A DNA stretch of 64,000 nucleotides from Bradyrhizobium sp. AZCC 2262. Lineage in GTDB: Bacteria; Pseudomonadota; Alphaproteobacteria; Rhizobiales; Xanthobacteraceae. The notes beneath the pieces were generated by a model, which was not told the origin of the DNA, made no database searches, and was given only the letters and a program-made list of their open reading frames with translations. Of this stretch, positions 9,503-18,479 are shown in pieces; position 1 is the stretch's first letter, and each line of letters begins with the position of its first letter. The position numbers and the translations under genes are program-made. The stretch covers positions 5,766,001 through 5,830,000 of the forward strand of contig NZ_JAZHRT010000001.1 of the NCBI RefSeq assembly GCF_036924535.1. The letters run 5' to 3'.

Positions 9503-9678
9503 TTACCCTCCCGAGACGCGCAGACGGAGAATTTCGACGAAGGCCGCCAGTTCGAGTAAGGCCTTTTCGCGCGATTGTCGCCGATCCGGTCGTGCATCGC
9601 GCCCAGATAGAAGTCGGCGAGCAACTGCAAGTCACTAGTTGCCCCAAGACGCTCGTCCGCTTCGCACCGAAAGTAGCC
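9503..9678 (-). pseudogene. Short unidentified coding remnant with frameshift
   Basis: Downstream of the carboxylase, the minus strand reads GYFRCEADERLGATSD then LQLLADFYLGAMHD and RIGDNRAK. After a one-base shift at an AAAA run near 9564-9567 it continues KALLELAAFVEILRLRVSGG and stops. The two pieces have protein-like composition and join smoothly, so this looks like the C-terminal tail of a lost gene. An in-frame stop precedes it at 9679-9681 and no start codon is convincing. I do not recognise the family. The rest of 9373-9715 shows nothing I can support. Confidence 0.35.
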
Positions 9679-9715
9679 CTAGCTATCATCCGCCCCGATC
9701 GTCGCCAACTGCCTT

Positions 9716-12700
9716 TTAGAGGGAGTCGATCACTGCCACAACGTCGCCTGCGCGCAATGTCTGCCCGGGCTTGATGCGGATAGATATTACGCGACCGGCG
9801 ACGGGAGCCTGTATGTTAATTTCCATCTTCATCGACTCGATGATCGCAAGCGAATCGCCCGCCGCAACATCTGCGCCTTCATCCACCAGAATTTTCCAGA
9901 CGTTGCCTGGCACCTCCGAAAATGCGCCTGTGTTGCCGTCTGGAATATCTTCGGCATCAGCGCCTGCGCCTACTCCAGTATCGTCCGGCACCTCATCGAT
10001 ACGCAGATCCTTCCAGCGTTGACGTTCTGCCTCAAAGGCCGCTTGCTGCCGCTGCTTGAACGTCGCAATGTTGTCGCGGTCACGGGCCAGACCCTTGGCA
10101 TAGTCAGCGTAGGAAAATTCGCTCTCTACGATCTTTAGCGGATAGGCGCCGTGCGGAAACGCCGCGCGGGCCTCCCGCAATTCCTCCGCACTGACGGGAA
10201 AGAAGCGAATCTCGTCGAAGAATCGCAGCAGCCATGGATGCCCCGGCTCAAACACCGGCGTGGTTCGCCATGTATTCCACATTTGAATCGTACGACCGAA
10301 CAATTGATAGCCGCCCGGCCCCTCCATGCCATAGATACACATATAGGCCCCGCCGATGCCCACGGCATTTTCCGGCGTCCAGGTGCGCGCCGGATTGTAT
10401 TTCGTTGTGACAAGCCGATGACGCGGATCGACGGGCGTTGCCACTGGCGCACCAAGGTAAACATCGCCCAGGCCGAGCACGAGATAACTGGCATCGAACA
10501 CGATCCGCTTAACATCGTCCTCACTATCCAGGCCGTTTATGCGCCTGATGAACTCGATGTTCGATGGACACCACGGAGCGTCGGCACGCACCAGTTCTTG
10601 ATACTTTTGCATCGCCATTACGACCTGCGGATCGTTCCACGACAGTGGCAGATGCACGATGCGACTCGGCACTCTCATGGCATCGACCTGCGGCAGGCCT
10701 CGTTCAAGCTCCTGCAAAACATCAAGCAGGCGGCGGCGCGAAAGAACCTTGCTATCATAGTGAATTTGCAGCGATCGGATTCCAGGCGTGAGGTCGATGA
10801 CGCCAGGCAGACCCACCTTGGCGACGGCTTCCGCCAGAACATGAACGCGAAGCCGCAGCGCGATGTCGAGTTCCATCGAACCATATTCGACGAGCAAGTT
10901 GTCGTCGCCTGCTCGCCTATAGATCACCGGGAGTGGCCCGTCATCGCTATGCCCAACAATGGCCGATCCGAGAGCCGGGTTTCCATTCAATGGCAGTGGC
11001 CCAGCAACCGGATCGTCTTTCCGGGTAGCGGCGACGAAACGAACGGCGTCGCCGGGCCGAAGCTGCCCAATTTTCCAGAGTTCGTCGCGCGCCACCACGA
11101 CAGGACAAACGAAACCGCCGAGGCTAGGCCCGTCAGGGCCGAGAATGATCGGCATGTCACCGGTGAAATCGATTGATCCAACTGCATAGGCATTGTCGTG
11201 GATATTGGAAGGATGCAGCCCCGCCTCACCGCCGTCCGCCCGCGCCCATGCCGGCCTAGGCCCCGTCAACCGCACGCCAGTGCGCGCGCTGTTGAAATGC
11301 ACCTCGTATTGCGCGGAGAACAATGTTGCGATGTCATCGTCGCGAAAGAAATCGGGCGCCCCATGCGGCCCGTAGATCACTCCAATCCCCCAGTTGCAGG
11401 TCAATACCGGGCGCTCAGTGGTTGTCAGGGAGCGCGGAGTCTTCAAAGCGTCAGTATTCTCAGCGATATGCAGCACGTCTCCTGCCTTCAGCGCGCCGGT
11501 GGCGTGGCCGCCGAACATGCCGAGCGTGAACACCGCGCGCGATCCGAAGATCTCGGGCGCATCGAATCCGCCGCGCACGGCGAGATAGCAGCGTTGGCCC
11601 GCGCCCTCGATTTTTCCGATCGCAAGCGTCTGCCCCGCCCGTATTACGACGGGTGAGCTATGCTCGACCGCGACACCGTCGAGCTTCGCCGACATCTGCG
11701 CACCGGCAAGGCCGATGGTGGCGTCCGCATTGAAGCGCAATGTCGGCCCGTTGACGGTCAATTCCAGTGCGGCTGTCGTCTCGGGGTTCCCGACGATGGT
11801 GTTGGCCAAGCGGAACGAACGCTCGTCCATCGGGCCACTCGGCGGAACGCCGACGTGCCACAGATGCAACCGGCCCGGCAATTCCTGCAAACCGGATTGC
11901 GCGCCGGGAGCCAGCACATCGACAGTCCGCGGGGAAAACACGAAATTGTTCAGCACATTGGTAGCGACGCGCCCGCTGCGGAAGACTTCCGAGCTGGCGA
12001 TCGCGCGGAGATAGCCAAGGTTGGTTTCGATTCCAGCGACAGTTGCGCTGTCCAGCACGCTGACGAGCTTTTCTATCGCGTCCTTGCGCGTGTCCGCCGC
12101 GACAATCACCTTCGCCAACATGGGATCGTAAAACGGCGTGACCTCGATCCCGGTTTCGATCCAGCCGTCGACACGCGCATCATCCGGAAAATGAACACGG
12201 GTCAGGCGTCCGGCGCTGGGACGAAAACCAGCATTGGGATTCTCTGCGTAGACCCGCACCTCGATGGCCGCGCCCTTCGGCACAAGCGGACCCAATCCAA
12301 CCAGTACATCTTCACCGGCGGCCTGCCGCACCATCCACTCTACGAGATCGATGCCGAACACGACTTCGGTCACCGGATGCTCGACCTGAAGCCGGGTGTT
12401 GACCTCAAGAAAATAGAAATCCTCGCGCTCGACGTCGTAGATGAATTCCACCGTGCCGGCCGACTCGTAGGCAACGCTCCCCGCCCAGCGCTACCGCTGC
12501 CTCATGTAGTCGCGCGCGCGTCTCATCGCTCAGGCCCGGCGCAGGTGTTTCCTCGATCACCTTTTGATTGCGCCGCTGCAGCGAGCAGTCGCGCTCGCCG
12601 AGCGCCACAACGTTGCCCTTGCCGTTGCCAAATATCTGGACCTCGATGTGCCGCGCCTCGGCGACAAACCGCTCCAGATAAACCCGCGCATCGCCGAAGC

Positions 12701-13268
12701 TCGCCCGTGCCGTCCGCTGCACGGTGGCAAAGCGTTCGCGGAGTGTATCCGCATCATAACAAAGCTGCATGCCGATGCCGCCGCCACCTGCGGTGCTTTT
12801 CAGCATCAACGGATACCCGACATTCTCGGCTTCAGCCAACGCCTCCTCGACGGTCTCGAGCAGTCCGGACCCGGGCAGAAGCGGAACGCGACTTAACCGC
12901 GCGATCTCGCGGGCCTTGTGTTTTAACCCGAACGCATCGAGATGCTCGGGACGCGGCCCGATGAACGCGATGCCCTGTTCGGCCAGTTTCTCGGCAAAAC
13001 CGCGATTCTCCGAGAGAAACCCGTAACCCGGATGTACCGCTCGCGCGCCGGTCTTCAGACACGCAGCGATGATCGCATCGACGTTGAGGTAGCTCTCCGC
13101 GGCCGGCGCGGGACCGACTCGCACCGCCTCGTCCGCATCAAGCACAGGCCGAGTGAACCGATCGGCATCGGAAAAGACGGCAACCGACGCGATACCCATG
13201 CGGCGCAGTGTTCTGCCGATCCGCCCAGCGATTTCGCCGCGGTTGGCAATCAGGACTTTGCTGAACAT
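9716..13268 (-). pseudogene. Urea/guanidine carboxylase, biotin-dependent, frameshifted
   Basis: Together the two frames encode about 1184 residues, the normal size of urea carboxylase-type enzymes. Order: biotin carboxylase N-terminus (MFSKVLIANRGEIAGRIGRT, ATP-grasp KSTAGGGGIGM), its C-terminus (FLEVNTRLQVEHPVTE), a KipA-like then a KipI-like carboxyltransferase region, and a biotinyl domain with ESMKMEI. One extra G in a GGGG run (complement 12479-12482) shifts the frame between VALGG and SVAYESAGTVEF. Removing it restores a continuous protein. Members beside DUF1989 pairs carboxylate guanidine, and the upstream guanidine-I riboswitch fits that. The break could be real or a homopolymer sequencing error. 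Confidence 0.85.
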
Positions 13269-13272
13269 GCGA

Positions 13273-13914
13273 TCAGTCCTCTTGCGCTTCGAAGATCATG
13301 ACCTGGATCGGCGTTGGAAAGAAGCCGTTGCAGGGATTGTTGATCTGCGGGCAATTGGAGATCAGGCACAGCACGTCCATCTCCGCGACCATTTCGACAT
13401 AGTCACCGGGCTTTGAAACGCCGTCGACCACAGTGAAATTGCCGGACGGATCGATCGGCACGTTCATAAAGAAGTTTAGGTTCGGTACGATATCGCGCTT
13501 CGACATGCCGTGTTTCGCCGCTTCGATCAGGAAATTCTCGCGGCAGGCATGGAGATATTTCGTGCCGTGACCGAAACGAACGGTATTGCTCTCACACGAA
13601 CAGGCGCCTGCAGACGTATCGTGCAAGCCGCAAGTATCAGCGGTGACGCGCAGCATGACGCGCGCCTCGTTGGACATGATGCGGGTGCCGGTGCTGACAT
13701 AGGCGGAACCTTGCGCGCGCAAGGTGTCTTGGCCGCTGTAACGCTCCTGATAGTCGTCGGCGCTATAGAACAGCGTATCGACCGCCTGCTGGCCGTGGCT
13801 GTCGATGATGCGCAGTGTTTGTCCCTTGCGAATAACGAAAGACCACGGAGCGTTCGCGGGAATCTCCATGTCGACAACAACGCGTCCAGCGACGGGTACT
13901 GTATGAATCGACAT
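13273..13914 (-). CDS. DUF1989 urea-carboxylase-associated protein (carboxyguanidine deiminase subunit)
   Basis: This 213-residue DUF1989 protein begins MSIHTVPVAGRVVVDMEIP. It has the family segments LRIIDSHGQQAVDTLFY, MSNEARVMLRV, a Cys-rich patch (CGLHDTSAGACSCES) and NLNFFMNVPID, CLISNCPQINNPCNG. Family members were named urea-carboxylase-associated proteins and later shown to act in pairs as a deiminase of carboxyguanidine, giving allophanate and ammonia. The ATG lies two bases after the stop of the paralogous gene, and the carboxylase follows five bases later. The longer in-frame reading extends into that paralogue and is artefactual. Confidence 0.9.
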   Translation of the reverse strand: MSIHTVPVAGRVVVDMEIPANAPWSFVIRKGQTLRIIDSHGQQAVDTLFYSADDYQERYSGQDTLRAQGSAYVSTGTRIMSNEARVMLRVTADTCGLHDTSAGACSCESNTVRFGHGTKYLHACRENFLIEAAKHGMSKRDIVPNLNFFMNVPIDPSGNFTVVDGVSKPGDYVEMVAEMDVLCLISNCPQINNPCNGFFPTPIQVMIFEAQED

Positions 13915-13916
13915 GG

Positions 13917-14756
13917 TCACGCCTCCGCGCCGGAATTGAGGAAGAAGGCGTTGTTCTCGAAGGCGCGCGCGGCTTCCGCGCTTGCCGTGCGGCAAAGGTC
14001 GTCGTCTCCCACGCTTCCTGTGCGATAGCGTACGATCTCCGCATCGCCCGGCGCATAGGTCGGAGACGGGTCCAGCGGATGCGGACAATTGGACAACGCC
14101 ACCAGCACATCCATCTCGGCGCGCAGGTCGATGAAATCGCCTGTTTGCCGGCGGCGTGGGTCCCACTGGAAGCGTCCTTCGGCGTCGACATACAGCGGCG
14201 CAAAGAAGCTGATGCACGGATGAACGTCGCGGCGGTCGAGGCCCAATTTCCCGGCCGCGAGAATGAAATTATCGTGCGTATTGCGAAGAGTCGTCGTGTG
14301 ATAGCGGGCTTCGTTCGTTGCCGTTGTCGAACCGCCCGCAAGCGCGTCATGCGCGCCGCCGGTGGTGTCTTCCACAATACTGAACAGCACGCGGCCCATA
14401 TCGGACAGGATAACGCGGCCCTTGCGCAGGTTGGCCGCCCATTGAACCTTGATAGTATCCGCATGATTCAACCGTTCGCTTGTATCGGCCGCGCTCCATG
14501 CCAGCAGACCGATGCTGGATGCGCCTTCGGTGGTGATAAGCCGAAGCGCCTCGCCGCAGTTGAGCCGCGTAGTCCAGTACCAGCCGCCGGGAATGATCTC
14601 CCGATGGATGATCGCCGACGCGACGATACCCGCACCATCGCGCGGTGTCGGCGGCGGCAGCGCACGCGGCGCGTGGCCCTGCCCCGCCGCCTTCAATTCC
14701 TCGTAGCGCTTTCTGTTGGCCGCGACTTCGGCCTGCTGCTCGTTGGTCAGGATCAT
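13917..14756 (-). CDS. DUF1989 urea-carboxylase-associated protein, second subunit
   Basis: The 279-residue paralogue of the next gene starts MILTNEQQAEVAANRKRYEEL, a family-typical helical N-terminus. It carries REIIPGGWYWTTRLNCGEALRLI, LLAWSAADTSERLN, MGRVLFSIVEDT, CISFFAPLYVD and LVALSNCPHPLDPS. Pairs of such DUF1989 proteins form the carboxyguanidine deiminase. The ATG follows GAAGGGCAAACC. It lies between the ABC ATPase (41 bases away) and the shorter DUF1989 gene (2 bases), all in the riboswitch-controlled operon. Which of the two subunits is CgdA and which CgdB I cannot assign from sequence alone. Confidence 0.9.
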   Translation of the reverse strand: MILTNEQQAEVAANRKRYEELKAAGQGHAPRALPPPTPRDGAGIVASAIIHREIIPGGWYWTTRLNCGEALRLITTEGASSIGLLAWSAADTSERLNHADTIKVQWAANLRKGRVILSDMGRVLFSIVEDTTGGAHDALAGGSTTATNEARYHTTTLRNTHDNFILAAGKLGLDRRDVHPCISFFAPLYVDAEGRFQWDPRRRQTGDFIDLRAEMDVLVALSNCPHPLDPSPTYAPGDAEIVRYRTGSVGDDDLCRTASAEAARAFENNAFFLNSGAEA

Positions 14757-14796
14757 GGTTTGCCCTTCTCAGACAGACACGCCGGGTCGTCCCGGC

Positions 14797-15588
14797 TCAT
14801 GCTCCTTGTTTGGCCGGGTCGTCCCGGCCAGAGCGGAATGCTGGAAGCTGCCGCACCTCGGCAGTGCGGCGTGGAAAGATTTCGAGATCGCGCGAAATAG
14901 TGGCGCCGTAGCGCTCGCGTTCCTCGGGCCGGTTGCGGTTACGCTCGAATGCGATCACCCGTGTCGCCAGCCGGAAGGCTTCGCTGAGATCATGCGTAAC
15001 CATGACCACCGTAAGTTCGGTCTCGTTCCACAGCCGCTTCATCAGCACATGGATGTCGGCACGAATGCCAGGGTCAAGCGCACCGAACGGCTCGTCGAGC
15101 AGAAGAATTTTGGGACCGCGCATGATCGCCTGCGCCAGCGCCAGCCGCTGCTGCATGCCGCCCGAGAGCGACGCCGGATACTTGCTTTCCTGCCCGGCTA
15201 ATCCCACTTCGGCGAGCAAGGCCATCGCCTCGTCGACCGCGGCGCGGCGCGCGGCGCCGAACAAGCGGCTGGTGATCTTGGCATGCTGCAACTCACGTCC
15301 CAGCAGGACATTTTGCAGCACGGTCAGATGCGGAAAGACGGAGTAACGTTGGAACACCACGCCGCGGTCGGCATTGGGCTCAGGAGAGAGCGGGACACCA
15401 TCCACAAGAATTTTCCCACGCGTCGGACTCTCCTCGCCGAGCAGCATGCGCAGAAACGTGGTCTTGCCGCATCCTGAGGGACCGACAAGCGCGAGAAATG
15501 CGCGCGGCTCGACGTCGAGCGTGATTTGTTCGAGCACGATGTGATCACCGTACTCCTTCCAGACATTGTCGAAGCGGATCCCGCTCAT
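14797..15588 (-). CDS. ABC transporter ATP-binding protein (guanidine/urea-carboxylase operon)
   Basis: The 263-residue nucleotide-binding subunit is of the nitrate/taurine importer type. It has Walker A GPSGCGKTT near residues 35-43, the Q-loop in VVFQRYSVFPHLTV, signature LSGGMQQRLALA, Walker B ILLLDEPFGALD and the switch His in VMVTHDLSEAF. Its ATG overlaps the permease stop as ATGA. A longer in-frame reading of about 94 residues runs antisense-like through the permease gene and is not used. It powers uptake by the adjacent permease and binding protein, probably of guanidine or a relative. Confidence 0.92.
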   Translation of the reverse strand: MSGIRFDNVWKEYGDHIVLEQITLDVEPRAFLALVGPSGCGKTTFLRMLLGEESPTRGKILVDGVPLSPEPNADRGVVFQRYSVFPHLTVLQNVLLGRELQHAKITSRLFGAARRAAVDEAMALLAEVGLAGQESKYPASLSGGMQQRLALAQAIMRGPKILLLDEPFGALDPGIRADIHVLMKRLWNETELTVVMVTHDLSEAFRLATRVIAFERNRNRPEERERYGATISRDLEIFPRRTAEVRQLPAFRSGRDDPAKQGA

Positions 15589-16403
15589 TCCGCCCTCACC
15601 GACGCGAACCAGGGAAACGCCTTGCGCTGGAGCAGGCGCAGTCCAGCATCCATCAGGAAGGCAAGAAGGGTGATCCAAATCACGTAAGGAATAATGATAT
15701 CCATGGCGAGATAGCGCCGGACCAGAAAGATGCGATAGCCAAGTCCAGAATCGGAGGCGATGGCTTCGGCGGCTATCAAAAACAGCCACGCAGGTCCAAG
15801 CTGGAGCCGCAGCGAGTCGATCAATCGCGGCAGGATTTGCGGTGTCACCACGCGCAGCGCCATCTGCCATGTCGATGCGCCAAGCGTCTGCGCCTTGATC
15901 AGTTGCTCACGCGGCAGCTCCTGCACCTTCATCGCGAGATCGCGGATGATACAGGGCAACGTTCCGATCACGATCAGCGCGATCTTGGAGTTTTCACCGA
16001 GGCCCATAACGATGAACAGGATGGGAAGCAGCGCCAATGGCGGCACTATCGACATCACCGAAACAAACGGACCGAGCAACGCATTCGCGCCCGGCAACAG
16101 TCCGATCACAATTCCTAGAACCAGCGCGGCGACAGTCGAGATTGCCAGTGCTGAGACCAGTCGGCCGAGACTCGCGACCGTGTCGGATAGCATGAGATAC
16201 GCGCCAGTACGCGTATCGGCCTGAAACGCCATCTGCTTCACTGCCTGCGCCATACTCGACAGCGCAGGCAACAACTTGTCATTCGGATTTTCTGCAAGCC
16301 TCGCATTCGAACCAAGGAGGTATGCGACCGCCAGCAACACGAACGGCAGTGCAGCGAGATAGAACCGCATCTGCCGGCCGGGCCGGATGTTTACAAGTCG
16401 CAT
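15585..16403 (-). CDS. ABC transporter permease (guanidine/urea-carboxylase operon)
   Basis: This 272-residue inner-membrane permease belongs to the TauC/SsuC/NrtB-like family. It has an N-terminal hydrophobic helix (FYLAALPFVLLAVAYLLG), several further helices (AALVLGIVIGLLPG, IVPPLALLPILFIVMGLG) and an EAA-type cytoplasmic loop around KAQTLGASTWQMALRVVTP that would dock the ATPase. The stop overlaps the ATPase start (ATGA), showing translational coupling, and the binding-protein gene ends 36 bases upstream. With those two it forms a complete importer. Confidence 0.92.
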   Translation of the reverse strand: MRLVNIRPGRQMRFYLAALPFVLLAVAYLLGSNARLAENPNDKLLPALSSMAQAVKQMAFQADTRTGAYLMLSDTVASLGRLVSALAISTVAALVLGIVIGLLPGANALLGPFVSVMSIVPPLALLPILFIVMGLGENSKIALIVIGTLPCIIRDLAMKVQELPREQLIKAQTLGASTWQMALRVVTPQILPRLIDSLRLQLGPAWLFLIAAEAIASDSGLGYRIFLVRRYLAMDIIIPYVIWITLLAFLMDAGLRLLQRKAFPWFASVRAE

Positions 16404-16439
16404 GGCCGTGCTCCTGTCGAAGCTGCATCAACGCTGCGG

Positions 16440-17513
16440 TCAGAGCTTGCCCTTGGCTGCGGCGTCCATGTAGGTGGCATCGAAGCGCAGCTTCACATTG
16501 GTCTTGTCGCCAAGCACCGACTTGTCGCCAAGTTCGATGCCGACGGCGTCAACGGACTTCGCGCCCTTTCCGAGCAATTCCTTTTCGAAAAGGAACTTGC
16601 GCACGCGGTCCATCGTTGTCCCAACAGTCTTGCTCTTCGTGAAGGCTTCCGCGTCCGCGGGCTTGTCGAACAGTTTTGTCGATGCGAGCTGGCTGTCGAA
16701 GCCGGCGAGATCGGTGCCGGACGCCTTGGCCATGGCTTCCTTCGCCGCTTTGCCGTCAGCACCTGCCGCATTCATCTTGGTGATCGTCTCGTACCAGATG
16801 CCGACGAGCGCCTTGGCGAAGTCCGGATTTTCCTTCACCACCGCGGTATTGGCTACCATCAAGTCCATGATCTCGCCGGGAATCTGCGATGAATCGAACA
16901 CCTTCTTCGCATCCTTTGCGCCGAGAATTTCGGATACGATGGGATTCCATGTCACCACCGCGGTCACTTCCGATGTCTTGTAAGCTGCCGCAAGATCCGC
17001 ATCCGAGGTGTTGACAACCTTGATGTCCTTCTCGGCGAGCTTCTTGGTCTCAAGCGCGCGCGCCAACAGATAGTGCGAGACCGAGAACTCGACCAGATTG
17101 ATCTTCTGGCCCTTGATAGCCGCAAGGTCGGACTTCCCCTTCAGGATGATCGCGTCGTTGCCGTTGGAGAAGTCACCCATGATGACGGCGGTGGTATCGA
17201 CACCACCAGCCGCGGGAATCGACAGTGCATCCATATTGGTGATGGTTACTGCGTCGAAGGCGCCGGCGGTGTACTGGTTGATCGACTCGACGTAATCGTT
17301 GAACTGCTTCACTTCGATCGTGATGCCGTATTTGTCCGCCCACTTCTTCACGATGCCAGTATCCGCCGCATGGCCCCAAGGCATCCATCCGACATAGATC
17401 GACCACGCGATCCTGAAGTCCTTCTTCGGTGCTGCGCAGGCAATCGAGGTGAGCGCAGCCGTCAGTGCCGCGGCAACAACGACCGAGCGGAGAAAGGATG
17501 TGAGCCTGTTCAT
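16440..17513 (-). CDS. ABC transporter substrate-binding protein, urea-carboxylase-region type
   Basis: This 357-residue periplasmic protein has an N-terminal signal peptide (MNRLTSFLRSVVVAAALTAA, cleavage probably after ACA near residue 27). Its body is NMT1/TauA-like, with RIAWSIYVGWMPWGHA and NQYTAGAFDAVTITNMD. It matches my memory of the binding proteins found beside urea/guanidine carboxylase. The ATG is preceded by GAGGGAT. An in-frame extension of 80 codons reads through the riboswitch and terminator and is rejected. It is the first gene of the operon; the ligand is inferred to be guanidine. Confidence 0.92.
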   Translation of the reverse strand: MNRLTSFLRSVVVAAALTAALTSIACAAPKKDFRIAWSIYVGWMPWGHAADTGIVKKWADKYGITIEVKQFNDYVESINQYTAGAFDAVTITNMDALSIPAAGGVDTTAVIMGDFSNGNDAIILKGKSDLAAIKGQKINLVEFSVSHYLLARALETKKLAEKDIKVVNTSDADLAAAYKTSEVTAVVTWNPIVSEILGAKDAKKVFDSSQIPGEIMDLMVANTAVVKENPDFAKALVGIWYETITKMNAAGADGKAAKEAMAKASGTDLAGFDSQLASTKLFDKPADAEAFTKSKTVGTTMDRVRKFLFEKELLGKGAKSVDAVGIELGDKSVLGDKTNVKLRFDATYMDAAAKGKL

Positions 17514-17530
17514 TGCAGATCCCTCTTGTA

Positions 17531-17580
17531 AAAAATTACAAAAAGGGAATGGCGATAGACCATCGCTCCGCCAATCCCTT
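17531..17580 (-). terminator. Riboswitch-linked intrinsic terminator
   Basis: Reading the minus strand, AAGGGATTGG (complement 17571-17580) pairs with CCATTCCCTT (17543-17552) with one mismatch. An inner CGATGG/TATCG hairpin lies between them, followed by a T-rich run (TTTTTGTAATTTTTT). It sits directly after the guanidine-I aptamer and before the first gene. This fits an ON switch in which ligand binding prevents termination. Confidence 0.8.
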
Positions 17581-17587
17581 GGCCAAC

Positions 17588-17700
17588 GAGGTCTCCCGGG
17601 CTTTTGTCCCGCCGTGCACCTGTGGGGATGTCTCCCCCACAAGCGGCCGCTCTCGGACCAGCACCCTGCACTGTGCAAAGCCGGAACCCTAGCAACCAAC
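17588..17700 (-). ncRNA. Guanidine-I (ykkC) riboswitch aptamer
   Basis: The minus strand carries, in order, the conserved ykkC blocks GCTAGGGTTCCGG (complement 17681-17693), GGTCCGAGAG (17650-17659), a TGTGGGG/CCCCACA hairpin (17621-17641), and CACGGCGGGACAAAAGCC followed by CGGGAGACC (17590-17616). These match the guanidine-I riboswitch consensus almost base for base. The RNA precedes the importer, DUF1989 and carboxylase operon, and an intrinsic terminator follows. The exact 5' boundary of helix P1 is approximate. Confidence 0.93.
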
Positions 17701-17713
17701 TCAAGCCCATTAA

Positions 17714-18159
17714 TGCAGAAGGCGTGCCAAAATGAAAACTCATTCAAACACAACGATTTTTGCGAAACGGGTGCTTTACGGGTTTTGCTACCCGAGCCCT
17801 GCCAAGAGGCAATTGCCTATTAACTGCGCACCCTGTGCACCTAATTGAACCTGTCTTTTGCGGCTCGGCCCGCGCACATTTGGTGATCTTCCTGTGCGCG
17901 AAAGGGATCTCCAGTGTGTTTGATCCGAAGCATATTGATCACATTGGTGCGCGGCCTGCATGGCCGGTTCGGCTTCTTACCAAAAGGCGATCGGAGGAAT
18001 TCTCCAGCGCGCCCTACAAGCCCGCGTCAGAAAGCTAGGATTACAACTAGCGAATTCCTAACTGGCCAGCGCGCAACTATCTCGAACCAAGTGCCGTGAG
18101 TACCAACAACACCGTGGCAATAAAGGCGGTGCCCGCCGAGATCTGGGAGAGCTCAGGGC
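17714..18159. other. Non-coding stretch upstream of the guanidine operon
   Basis: No open frame with protein-like composition is visible in these roughly 450 bases on either strand. The stretch must contain the promoter of the riboswitch-controlled operon on the minus strand, but I cannot mark a convincing -35/-10 pair. It leads into the decayed integrase on the right. Confidence 0.5.
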
Positions 18160-18400
18160 AGCCATCGCCGACCATGCGGCGGAAGGGCTGCACCGTGGCA
18201 TTGTGAAGGTCCGATCCATGGCCAGCCGCCGGGTATCTCAGCATGAGCGTCGAAACACTATTGCGCGTGTACGGGCACCACCACCCGGACCACCTGAAGG
18301 ATGCCGTCGCCAAGATGACGGCCAAGCCTACCGCCTCAGCTTCGCCTCAGAAACGAACCGAAAAGAAAAAACGAACGTCGTCAAAGTTCAATGAAAATAG
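18160..18400 (+). pseudogene. Tyrosine integrase C-terminal remnant
   Basis: The plus strand encodes SDPWPAAGYLSMSVETLL followed by RVYGHHHPDHLKDAV. This is the typical C-terminus of phage-type tyrosine recombinases of rhizobial islands, with the catalytic Tyr in RVYGHHHP. An in-frame stop sits just upstream of SDPW, and the earlier catalytic R and H-x-x-R segments are degraded. The rest of the gene is gone. It points toward, and ends about 35 bases before, a tRNA 3' fragment, as expected for an integrase beside its attachment site. Confidence 0.7.
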
Positions 18401-18430
18401 ATGCTTCTGCTGGGAATACAGCGAGTTTCC

Positions 18431-18479
18431 ACCGCTCATAACGGTCTGGTTGCAGGTTCGAGTCCTGCCGGGCCCACCA
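18431..18479 (+). repeat. tRNA-Met(CAT) 3' fragment, probable attachment site
   Basis: The 49 bases run from inside the anticodon stem through the loop CTCATAA (anticodon CAT), variable loop, T-arm (GCAGG TTCGAGT CCTGC), 3' acceptor strand CGGGCCC, discriminator A and encoded CCA. The 5' half of the tRNA is absent: upstream bases do not form a D-arm or acceptor strand, and the outermost anticodon-stem pair is already mismatched. Such a fragment is the classic footprint left where an element integrated in the 3' end of a tRNA gene. It cannot be a functional tRNA. Confidence 0.82.

Noticed and set aside
11660..12964. 434-codon frame opposite the carboxylase
   Set aside because: Antisense shadow of biotin carboxylase and carboxyltransferase domains.
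18431..18479. Functional tRNA-Met gene
   Set aside because: No 5' acceptor strand or D-arm exists upstream; only the 3' half is present.
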